NCBI GenBank assembly: GCA_963969345.1
Contig: OZ017766.1
Span: 4,588,001-4,652,000 of the forward strand
DNA length: 64,000 nucleotides
Reading direction: 5' to 3'
Origin: Turbatrix aceti
Lineage: Eukaryota > Nematoda > Chromadorea > Rhabditida > Panagrolaimidae
Shown: positions 21,318 through 31,535 of the stretch, in pieces
Layout: each line of letters begins with the position of its first letter
Position numbering within the stretch: position 1 is the first letter of the stretch
The notes under the pieces: model-generated
Told to the model about the DNA's origin: nothing
The model's database searches: none
Seen by the model: the letters and a program-made list of their open reading frames with translations, nothing else
Position numbers and translations under genes: made by a program

Positions 21318-22472
21318 ATGGCAGAATGCCTTGAGGACACGAGCGAGCTCGATACCGATCGCAGCATCGACTCGAGAAATTTCCTCCGCGAGCAGTTTGA
21401 CATTTTCAAACACGACTTTCGCGAGGCATTCGAGACTCATGGTCACGAGAAGCTCGCCAACGTCTCTCTCACCACCCAGCTCAAGAAGGACGTCGTCGAT
21501 ACCATGCGCAAGCTACAGCGCGTCAAGAACATCCTTGATAGGTCGGTGGCAAATTTGCGGGCGCTGGAGGAAGTGATAAAATGTAATTTTTGGCGCGCAC
21601 GCGAGCATCCATTTCAGGGAGGGGCGAACGTTTGTGTTTGTTCGTGAACAAAAGTAAATTTTCCGAACAGACAAAACGAACCGAAATTCGGGTAAAATTA
21701 ATTTTATTGTGCCGAAATCGATGTTATTTGTGTGCATTGAACGTAAAAACGCATAATACAGCAGTTTACGCAGTTTACGCCCAGTTAGAACAAATACTAA
21801 AATCATCTGTTCGTTGTTCGCTCGCGAATCCGTCAAAAATGTTCGTGTTCGTTCGAGCACAAAAACGTCTGTTCGCCCATTTCTGGTTCATTTTCTGCAC
21901 GTTTTCGTTGTTCGCAGTTGAATTTCGTACATCAAGAAAATTTTTTCAGCAAAAAACATAAAATCAAGGGTTAAAATGAGCGCTGTCATGTGCATTTTTG
22001 CTGACTCATGCCGCAATCACGTTTTTTTGCTCTCGATCGATGCTCGATGGGAAAATATTTTTCTTACACGTCTGAAAGCAGTTTTGGACCCTCGATGCCT
22101 GGTCTAACCGTTTTTTTCTGTTGTAGGCGCACGTTCAAAGGCGAAGAAGACAGGCACTACATGAATGACTACCTAAATCGCATCAAGCAGGTGGAATCCG
22201 AGCTGGAGCGAGTTATTCGTGGCAAGACCGAATTCACGGCGAAGAACGTCACTCTCCCCGAGTACGATAAGGATGCCATCTCCGCGCTCTTCGGTCCCCA
22301 GGAGGAAGCTGACGTCAAAGAGGATCCTGCGATGGCGGTCATCAAGTCGCTCACGGACTTCAACGAGGGCTACACGCTGAAGGTCAACGAAGTCATCGGC
22401 GCCGCGCAACTCATCATCCGGGAATTCGACGACATCGAAGAGCACATGGATGCGTTCTCCGTGCCGAGATGA
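21318..22472 (+). CDS. Uncharacterised acidic coiled-coil protein
   Basis: Two exons, 21318-21541 and 22127-22472, give 189 aa. I do not recognise the family. The protein is acidic and helical, with heptad-like stretches at about 45-70 (LKKDVVDTMRKLQRVKNIL) and 85-105 (NDYLNRIKQVESELERVI), and no signal peptide or membrane segment. The donor used is GATAG|GTCGGT, because the later GTAATT would break frame. The 585-base intron is mostly dispersed repeat. A TTTTTTTCAG acceptor lies 14 bases upstream of the ATG, and the POLE4-like gene ends 325 bases before it, so the two may share a transcript. A small structural or kinetochore/trafficking subunit is possible but not demonstrable. Confidence 0.7.
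21615..21960. repeat. Dispersed GTTCGTTCGCGAAC-type repeat, intron of coiled-coil gene
   Basis: Contains GTTTGTTCGTGAACAAAAG, TTTCCGAACAGACAAAACG, CGGGTAAAATTAATTTTATT and GATGTTATTTG, then GTTCGTTGTTCGCTCGCGAA. Same order of blocks as the flad-1 and ufd-3 copies. Confidence 0.7.
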
Positions 22473-22690
22473 CCGACGACCGACCCTTCTTCACTGCGAG
22501 GAACTCACGAGCGTGTATGATCTCTGGGATACTCTTTTTTTCAGCGAACAACTCTGTTACTCTGTGCATAAATTTGTCTACGAGGGAGAAAAAAAGACGA
22601 AAGATGATGATGATGATTGACGGCCGAACAAGGCCAGGCAGCGACGCGGACGAGGGTTGGTTTTTTGGAATGAGGAAAGGGCAGGTGAAT

Positions 22691-23985
22691 TCACAGGAAT
22701 TGGGGGAGTACATCGAAGCACTGGCACGAAGGCACACCGCGTGGGTCTGATTGATTCAGCGCCGGGTAGCAGTAGCCGCCGTCTTTGCCCTGAAACAAAT
22801 ACACTCGATTCTGTTCGTTCGCGAACAAATTCAAAATTCATTGTTCATGTTCGTTCGCGAACAAAATTTTTATAAATTACGTTGTTCGTGTTCGCTCACG
22901 AACATTTTTAAATTTTTCGAACAGATAAAACGAACAAAATCGGCCACCCATTTTTTGTGTGTCAAAAACGCTGAAATTTGTGAACAAAATTTGGCCTAAA
23001 TGATAAAAAAAAGCCTGATGTTCGTTCGTGTTCGTTTGCGAACACGTTCACGTTCGTTGAATTTTTCGAACAAAAATTAACAAACTGTTCGTGTTCGTTC
23101 GCGAACAAAAAATGCAGTTCGTTCAACAAAAAAAAAGCAGTTTGCATACCTTTTTGAAGCACTGCGCCGCGCAGTACTCCTGCATATTAGCGCAAACTCG
23201 TCTGTCCAGTGGCGCCTTGTAGTCGAAGCACCTGCACTGGAAGTCGACACCGTTCCACGCCGTGCAGTGACCGTACCAGAATCCGTCGGTCTTGCAGACT
23301 TCGTCGCACGCGGCGTGGTCCATCGCCGTGCATCCGTAGACTCCCGCTCCGCCGACTCTGAAGTCAAGTGCCTTTCATCACGTGATTTTTGAACTCTCAT
23401 CCAGGTTTGGTTTGGTGCTTTTTTTGGTCTACGCAACAACGCGGAAGAAAAACTTTCCAGAAGCGTTTTTCTTTCTTTGTTCTGTTCCGCGCACGCGATA
23501 ATTTGAAGGACAAAAAATTAGTTGGTCGACCGTGGCCTAGGCCGGTTTTGTTGAAAGTTCGGAGATTCATTCAATTTGTATACTAATAAATAAATTGTGG
23601 TTTGGACTTTTTGAGCAACGGCGCCGGTGACGCTCTGGCTACCGGCCGGACGATCGACGGGAGCGCATGCATTTGGTATGTATTCCCGGGCAAAATTGCT
23701 CGGTTTGCAGCGCATTGCACATTGTTTAACGACCTGACGATTGCCAGACTATCTATCGCCTCGGGCGACGGACGATTGTGCAATAAAGGGGGACTGTGGC
23801 CTAACGCAGTCAAGGAACAATGAGATAACCGGCGCTTTACCTGCCAGTCTGGGCCGGCAGATGAACTTTGAGGTTCACAAAGACACCCCAAATCCCGAGA
23901 AACAAAAAAAAACTCACATTGATTTGGCCCAGGAGAGCTGGGAGAGAGCGAGGAACAATGCCAGCACCTCAGCGGTCGGTGCCAT
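22691..23985 (-). CDS. Secreted peptide with two consecutive defensin-like (CS-alpha-beta) modules
   Basis: Three exons, 23985-23918, 23357-23150 and 22789-22691, give 124 aa. Residues 1-20 are a signal peptide. The mature part has exactly twelve cysteines, which split into two six-cysteine sets: Cys 32, 40, 44, 54, 64, 66 and Cys 78, 85, 89, 99, 114, 116. Each shows C-x3-C and C-x-C with nine residues between the third and fourth cysteines, the CS-alpha-beta arrangement of invertebrate defensins and related peptides. Most family members have one module. The last intron cuts the second module after residue 92 and contains a dispersed repeat; only the third exon supplies the final three cysteines. 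An antimicrobial or other secreted role is inferred. Expression and splicing are unproven. Confidence 0.75.
22805..23130. repeat. Dispersed GTTCGTTCGCGAAC-type repeat, intron of defensin-like gene
   Basis: At least four GTTCGTTCGCGAAC-like palindromes and the block TTTTTCGAACAGATAAAACG occur in this intron. It is the densest cluster of the palindrome in the window. Confidence 0.7.
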
Positions 23986-26900
23986 GGCTGATAAAAGATA
24001 ATATCTGAAAAAGCGTATCAATCGTCCAACACAATTCAAAACAACCATCGTCGCGCAATTATTTATTTCTCTTCTCGAAACTGAGGCCCAAAAGTGCGTA
24101 AGTAACCCCTGCTCTGCGTCAGGGGTCATTTATTTGGTGATACTATGAGCGACCGCCTGGCGACACGACTCGCGCATAGTTGGATGTGACCTTTGTGGAG
24201 TGGCGCCGTCGCTGTCGCTGCCAGACGGTAGCGTGATGCGTCTGTCGTCGTCGACGACGACGACGACCGCGGCCGGCCTTGTTTCAGGCAGGTTTCGTCT
24301 GGTAGGCCCCCTACCTCACTCTTACGTATATTTATATAATAAATATTTCGACGAGTAAGGTGCGGAGCTTTCCTTCACCGGGCCACAGACAACCGCACAC
24401 CTACCAACTACTGCTACGTGATAAAAAGAAATACCGCCAACCGAAACGGGTTTGGGTCATCGCTTCTTCCCAGCAGTTCCGAGGTACATACCTACATACC
24501 TCACCGCTTCTAAAGAGGGTTTAATCCTTGACACCTTTCAAGGTAGTACCTCAGAGTGCCTCTTAGTTAGACACGAGCAACGAACGATCACGCGTAGAAA
24601 ATTTATTCAGCAATTTTGTTTCGAAAGAACAAAGAAACCCGACGATAGGCCTTTTTATGTATTTCATTCATTTTGTATTGTTTTACTGGTCTTCGTCTGC
24701 TTCGATAATCGTAAAAAACCACCGCCGACGCCGAAGACTGCGTTGCGTTTACGGTGTTGTGTTCCGCACTGCATCAGTTTACGTTCTCGATAAACCACTT
24801 GATAAAGTCCGAACAAGTGTTTACGACCTTTGTTCCTGCTACAACCGTTTGAACCGTCAAACGGTCCAATTCCGGTTCGTTCGTGGATCGGCTGTCGCCC
24901 GGAATCGATGGCGATGGCGGGAAGCGGATGATGCCGGCGATAGGGGCCGTGAGTGGAAAAAAACGAGAGCAAGCCGCTGGCTGCACTGATTGCATGCACA
25001 TCCGCCGGAGGGAGGAAGAAAAAAGAAAGATGATTTCAAGGATTTATGCGGATTGCGCATTCGTGTTTTTTTGGTTTTGATTTTCTTCACGGCGTAACTG
25101 CAGCTGCAGCAGCCCCCACAAAAGAACTAATTGTGGGAGTGAACGAACGAACGATCAAACAAACGTCCGATGCAATAGAAAAACGATGACTCGATTCTGG
25201 TGCTGTTGCAGCTGATCGTGGGAAGATTGGATACATCAGAAAGCAAAAAGCTTGAATTTTCTCCGAGCTATTGTTTTAAATGTGTTTTCTGTTTTCTGCT
25301 TTTTTTATTACGTTTGAATAAAAAAAACATTTTGACACATAAGAAATATTTCAACAGCTCAAAGAGTTGGTTGACCAGCTCCTGAACATTCCCGGAATGT
25401 TTGCCGGGGATACATATGTATGCGAAAAATTCCAAAGTTTGTTCTCCCGCAGGAAGCAAGTCCGATCTGACACTTACTCGGAGCTACGCATGAATCCACA
25501 ACCCCCGCATCCATTCCGAGCCGGCCGTCTGGAGTGATCAAAACCGGCTGACGTCCGGATACGTAAAAGATATGAAACAGGATCTCGTGCCCCACTCCCC
25601 ACTCCCGAGCGAAAGTCCATCAACCGCGCGGCAAGGCGCCAGCAGTGGTTTTCCCTTTTTAGCAGGCAGGCAGGCGATTGCGGTTGTGTCGCTCCTCGTT
25701 AATTCGGATCCATCCTGCGCAGTGCATCCGAGATAGATCCCTTCCATCCCTGCCTGCGCAGGGTTCAGGAAGAAGTCGCGTCGTCGCAGAGCTAGTTTGT
25801 GACGTTGGCGAGTCGACTCGATCAACGACGCCTTCCGGGCTTTTATTTGAACGACTTTTCACTTTTCGCGTTGTTTGACGCTGCGGAGAAATATGTGACG
25901 AACCGGGGCGAGTTCGTGTTTGTGGTTGGTCACTCGTCCATCCCTTTCTTGGTCGAGTGGACCTTCTTTTCTTCCCGCGCCGTAATTAATGTCCTGTCTT
26001 GTTTTCTGTGTTTTTTTACCCCTTTTAACTACCGGTATCGCTTTTGCCTTCGCCCTCGGATTTCTGACAGAACATAACATCCGTCACTCACTTCTCAAAA
26101 AACGGGTTGGATTGTTTTTTTGAGGCAGAAAAGAAGATGCCGCTACCAGGACGATTTTCCGCAACGCGAATGATCCCCGCAGAGGCAGGAGCGGGTGCTA
26201 AGAAGGTCATTCGTTGCGTGATCGGCGGCAATCGACGGCCTTTCCCTCCTCGCGATCTGCTCCGCGACTTTTAATAAAAATGCGAAAAACCTCCGGCGAA
26301 ACCATGTGAGCGACCATGCCTGCCCGATAATTGGATTTTGAACGGTTGCGATTGATTTTTTTTTCTTGCAATTTTAGCCCGCATCAAGCCCCGGGGAGGC
26401 AAGCAGGGCTATCGAGATTCGATTCATTCAACGCCGCCGCCGCCGCCGCCGCCGCGCAGAACAACCCCTCGGGCGACTGGCTTCTTTCGTTTTTCCGTTG
26501 CGCGGACAGGCTTTTTTGGGAAGGAAGAGCGCCGCGCGTGGTCATTAGATGTCTTCACGCGGTGCTTGCTTGCTTTTGCCCGCGCATCCCTGCTTCTATA
26601 GAGTCTGCAGCTGTTGTTTGCGCCTCTGCGAGGCCACGTTTTTTCTCTTCCTTGAGTGACCAGTGCACTCGAAGCCGTGAGAATCGGCGGCTTCGCGCGG
26701 TCGAATCATATTCGTCTTCTTTTTTTGCTCACTACGAAGAAGAAGAAGAAGAACACCCTCAATCAACACCGTTGTTTCTTTTGTCCGCGGATGAATAGCC
26801 GAGGGCTCTTGAGGAGTTACTATTTTTTTGATTGAGCACCGACCAAAAGGTGTGAAGTCTCACACCTCACCTCTCTCACCTGTCCGAGCTCGCGAGCGCA

Positions 26901-27384
26901 GTGGTCCTTATTGTTTGCCCCCCCCCCTCCGGAGAAATTATCATTTTTTATTTAATTTTTGTTGACAAAGCTGACGTCTTTGCGTCGATCCTGGTCGGTT
27001 GTGACGGATAGCAAAACCGTGTTTATATTTATTTTTAATTTCGACAAAAAAATCTTTGGAGCGATTTGTTTGAAATATCCGCCGCCGGAATGATGCGGGG
27101 TTGACGTGGCGAAAGTTGCAAGCAGCGTAGGTGTTGTTGCGCGCCACCACCACCACCGCCGCAGCCGCCGCAACAGTCGCAGCCACTGCCTTATCCTCCA
27201 AGATCCCAGATATTTACGTGTAGAACGGAGTGAGTGCGCGTGTGCGATGGACGGCGGCCGTGTCGCGCGACTGATTGGATTTACGCTTGGTTGATTCGCC
27301 ATTGTCTTGTCCCAGACCGGATCCCCCTTCCGCAATTCATCCACATACATCCAATATCCCCCCAAACATTGCAGCAATCGGACT
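23986..27384. other. Long intergenic region before the Patched-related gene
   Basis: About 3.4 kb without a supported gene. It contains a GTCGTCGTCGACGACGAC inverted triplet at about 24242-24266, an AT-rich TATATTTATATAATAAATA stretch at 24327-24350, a GCC triplet run at about 26431-26456 and a GAA run at about 26739-26753. Open frames here are repeat-driven. A leader-like segment at 24518 is discussed among the findings. The part after about 26350 may hold 5'UTR exons of the Patched-related gene, since several TTTTAG/TTGCAG acceptors occur. Confidence 0.45.
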
Positions 27385-30300
27385 ATGGGCACGAAGACGC
27401 TCCGCGTGGCGTCCTTCGTCGAGGAGAAGACCAATCGCTTTTTCTACCTCCTCGGGTATTGGATCTCCGGCAGGCCATGGCTCTGCCTCGGATTCTGGAC
27501 CCTGCTCGCTGTCCTCATGGCCATCGGCGCTAAGAACTTTCGGGAAGTCAACAACGTCCGCGACCACTTCAGCGCAGACAACTCGCCGAGTCGGTATGAA
27601 TTTGCCGTGGCGCTGGAGTTCTTCAAGCAGCTGGGGAGCCCGTTTCACGTCGTCATCGCCATGCAGGCTCAGGACGGCGGGAGTTTGTTGAGGCCAAAGT
27701 GAGTTTTTTCAGGCCATAGAAAGCGGGTTTCTGGATCCATCGGTTTTCAGGTACATCGACCGGGCCCTAGAAATTGAAGACTTTCTCCAGTACAAGCTGA
27801 AAGTCGAGCACGAAGACCAGGAGTACGCGTACAGCGACTTCTGTGGGGCTCAGTGCGAAACCAGCGACGCCGTCAACATCTTCCTCACCATGTACCGCGA
27901 CGTGCAGCACCGGAAGAAGGCGAACGTCAAGCTGACCTTTCCGAGCATGGACGTGTTTGGCCATCACATATACCTGGCGAACAACATCTTCCAGGTGGAG
28001 CTCAACAATCGATCCAAGCTCGTCGAAGCTTCGAAACTCATTGTCATCAACTTCCACGCCATTTATTCGAACGAAACCATGGCCAAGGTTATGAGCAAGT
28101 GGGAGCACGCTGTTCTCGACTACGCCCAGCACACGACGGCAAACGATGAGTTCGTCAAGCTCTTCACCACCTCCGAAGGCCTCGTCAGCGAAGAAGTTCG
28201 CAGAACGGGTTCGTTTTTTTTAGCGTTTTTTGCCCAATTCTTTTCCGAAGACGACCACGACCACCATTTTGTTGGAACACGATAAAAAACAATCGCAATC
28301 TAATTTGAAAAACCGGTTGGTTGTGCGTCAGTTGAATTGACTCGCGGCCGCGGCCGGTGTAAGCAGATCCCGTTAGAAGAATAGATTAGACCTCTGCAAA
28401 AAAACAAAAAAAGAAGGGATCATCTTTCAGGAGTCCAGGCGCTGCCGCTCATGAGTGTATCGTTCTTGGTGCTTCTCGTCTTCACTGTTATCACGTCTAT
28501 CAAGCGAAACGTCCTCACCAGCAAGCCGTTGGAAGCGTTGGTCGGCGTCTTTTGTCCGATTTTTGCACTCTGCGCGGCTTTTGGATTTCTATTTTGGGTT
28601 TGTTTTGAATTTACCGGACAATATTTAAATTTTTTTTTCTTTTTTTGCAGTTCCACTTTGAGTTCCTGCCTATTGTGACAGTCGTGCCATTCCTCATTCT
28701 GGCCATCGGCGTCGACGATGTGTTCATCTTCCTCCACTCCTGGGCACGGACGGATTCAAGACTCGATACTCGGGAGCGAGTCGCAATCATGCTCGCCGAC
28801 GCGGGCCCGTCTATCACGATCACGTCGCTCACCAATCTTCTCTCCTTCGGCATCGGCATTTTCACTCCTACGCCGGCTATCCGGATTTTCTGCATTTTTA
28901 CGGCGACTGCGGTGGTCTTTGATTACCTGTACCAGGTGTTTTTCTTCACATCTGTTATCATGATCGGCGGAATTCGCGAGCACGAGCGCCGGAACGCGTA
29001 CGTGCCTTGCCTCTTCGTCCCCACCGACGATGGCAAATCAAAGCCGGAGCAATTGCCTGCCTGGCGAAAGTGGATCAACGACTTCGGCGATCGATTCATG
29101 GATCACTGGGTCGACGCTCTGCTGAGTTGGTGGGCCCGGGGAGCGCTTGTCATCGTCCTGATCGCGTACTGGGCGTTCTCGGTGCACGGCGTTATGCAGA
29201 TCCGGGTCGGTCTGACCAGTGAGAAACTCTTCCTCGATGATTCCCCTCTGCTGGAGCTGGTCAAGCTGCAGACAAACATCATCTTCAAGGAGGGCGGTCA
29301 GATGGCTATCTTCGTCAACAACCCTGGGAACCTCTCCGAGCCCCACGTCATCCCCCATCTTATGCGTCTGCTGAGTCGCTTTGAAAACGCTCCCGGCAGC
29401 GTGGGGCCCTCGTCGACGCAGATGTGGCTCAACCCCTACCTGCCCTTCGTCGGTCTACAAAACAGGGGATCGGTTGAGTTCAAGTACAAGTATCTACCTG
29501 AGTTCTTCAGTCTCGCGGAGTACCATAGATGGAGTCACTACGTCAACCTTGGCAAGGAAGAGTGAGTTTTGCTAGATTAGGGAGTCAAAAACTGTGCAAA
29601 AAAACATTTTTTTCGTTGTGAGAGCCAAATAACAGTAAACACAATAATCTACAGTACAAAAGTAACAAGTGGATTCAATGAGAAAATTTTCGTGTCAAGA
29701 CCCACGAATATGAACGTTCACCCATTTTTTGCCTTGATTTCCTATTTTTCACCGTAACAAACCCGGATATTTTTTTTCAGAGACTGCTTCGCAGAAAACC
29801 CAGCGTGCGTGCAGAAGTTTTTCTTCTCAACTGGCTTCAAAAACGCTATCTCATGGAGCGACCGTCTCGCGTTGCTGCAAAACTGGCGGCAGCTTGCGTC
29901 AGAGTACTCGGAACTCAACCTGACCGTTTTCGAAGACTTTAGCATGTACTCGGATCAGTTGCTCACGATCCCGCCCGTCACGCAGCAGACCGTCTTCTTC
30001 GCGTTCCTCTGCATGGCCATCGTGCTGGTCATGTTCACGCCGCATTTAGCGACTATCATCCCGGGCATCTGCAGTATTCTCTCCATCAACGTCGGCGTTT
30101 TCGGACTTTTGTACTACTGGGACATCGATTTGGATCCAATTTCTATGGCGACGACTCTGATGGCCATCGGTTTTTCGGTCGATTTCATCGCGCATATATC
30201 CTTCCACTACTACAAAGGCCACATCGCTGACCAGAAAGAGCGACTGCGACACGCGCTGTCCTCCATCGCGTGGCCCATGATCCAGGCGGGATCGTCAACG

Positions 30301-30615
30301 GTGCTCTCGCTCATGGTGCTGGCTATCATCCACGCGTACATGGTGCAGGTCTTCGTCAAGGTGGTCACCATCGTCGTGAGTCTCGGCCTCGTCCACGGCC
30401 TGCTCGTCATGCCGATCGTCTTCGCGTGGCTGCCATTCAGCAAAGTCGACGACGATGACAACGAATCCGGCGATCTCCCGCCCAAGAGCGGTCCAGCGCC
30501 CATCGCGCTCTCCTCGACGGCACACAAGCACGACATCGAGGTAAACGCGTCCTCGCTGGACCTCGCAGCCGCCAAGGAAGCGCTCGATCTGCGACCCGAA
30601 GCCAAACGCGGGTAA
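27385..30615 (+). CDS. Patched-related (PTR) RND-family membrane protein
   Basis: Five exons: 27385-27698, 27751-28208, 28431-28597, 28651-29561 and 29781-30615; 894 aa. The layout is that of the nematode PTR family: a first membrane helix at about 37-55, a large extracellular loop, a sterol-sensing-like block of five helices containing [14 protein letters not shown] (GxxxDD), a seventh helix at about 475-495, a second large loop with NPACVQKFF, and a closing block with [17 protein letters not shown] (GxxxD). The paired Asp motifs are the proton-relay positions of RND transporters. PTR proteins act in cuticle formation, moulting and vesicle trafficking in C. elegans. The C-terminal ~55 residues are cytoplasmic and acidic. 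The last AATAAA is at 30867. Confidence 0.94.
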
Positions 30616-31535
30616 ACAAACGCGACGCCCGTGCCCTACCTCTTTCTTTTTCCTCGACTTCCTTCTCGGTGTGCCATTTTCTCCTGCGTCGTGTCTGTCT
30701 GTCCATACTTGGTCCTGGCTTCGTCCGGCCGTCGTCTTCCGTCTTCCGCATCATCATCTCCGCAATGACTGGTCATGCCCTCGTTATATATCCTACCTAT
30801 TGCCAAATAACTTCCCTAATATGGCCCCCCTCTTGCCTGCCACAATGTATTCACAGAGAATCAGAGAATAAATATAACAAACTGAAAATATGCCGTTACG
30901 CGCGTGCACAAGCCTAAACACGATTAATTAATGAAAAACGCCAGATGGCCAGCGACGAGTCCATCCAGTCAGTTCGCGCGCAGGTCAAATAAATCCATTC
31001 TTTGTGGACAAAACCCGGGCCGACTCGTTGAATTCTCAAAGCGAAATAAAATTCGCGCGGGAAACACTGGAAACGCACGCGTGCGTTTTTCGTGTCGGAC
31101 TCCACCCGACACGGACCAGCGCGGGCTCCTCTCCTGCTTTGCTCCTTGCAAGCGGCTCTTCGTGTTACTTTTTTTTTGAATTCAATGTTTTGAGTTTGGA
31201 CTTTTGAGTTTCCGTGTTTTCTTGTAGGCATCAGCTTTGAACGTGGGTTACGAACTGTTGCCGGCATCGGTGTATGCTGATTTCTAGTTGGCGATTACTA
31301 AGATTCACCACTAAACGCACATTGGTTACGATTACTGCACACCGAAACGCGGCAACTTTTCTTACTGCACATCCGTTGTTTTCGACTTCTTTCTGGTTCG
31401 TGTAACTGCTTGTTGTTGTTTTTCTGCTTTTTGGCGTGTACTAAGGTGTTTTGGATTTTCAGTCGGCAACTACCGATCTCACATCTCGTTCAACGGCGTT
31501 TTCAGCACTCATTTGACTTGGAAGTAAGAAACAGG
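30616..31535. other. Gap between the Patched-related gene and top-2
   Basis: Starts with the 3'UTR of the Patched-related gene, ending near AATAAA at 30867-30872. The remainder up to 31535 is the promoter and 5'UTR of top-2; an acceptor at about 31462 (GATTTTCAG) may remove a 5'UTR intron. No other gene is supported. Confidence 0.5.
30867..30872 (+). terminator. Polyadenylation signal AATAAA of the Patched-related gene
   Basis: Canonical AATAAA 252 bases after the stop codon, within AT-rich DNA; the following sequence turns toward the top-2 promoter. Confidence 0.5.

Noticed and set aside
26331..26798. 155-residue open frame with poly-Ala and poly-Glu
   Set aside because: Generated by GCC and GAA triplet runs; no splice sites or domain support it. 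It may be 5'UTR of the Patched-related gene.
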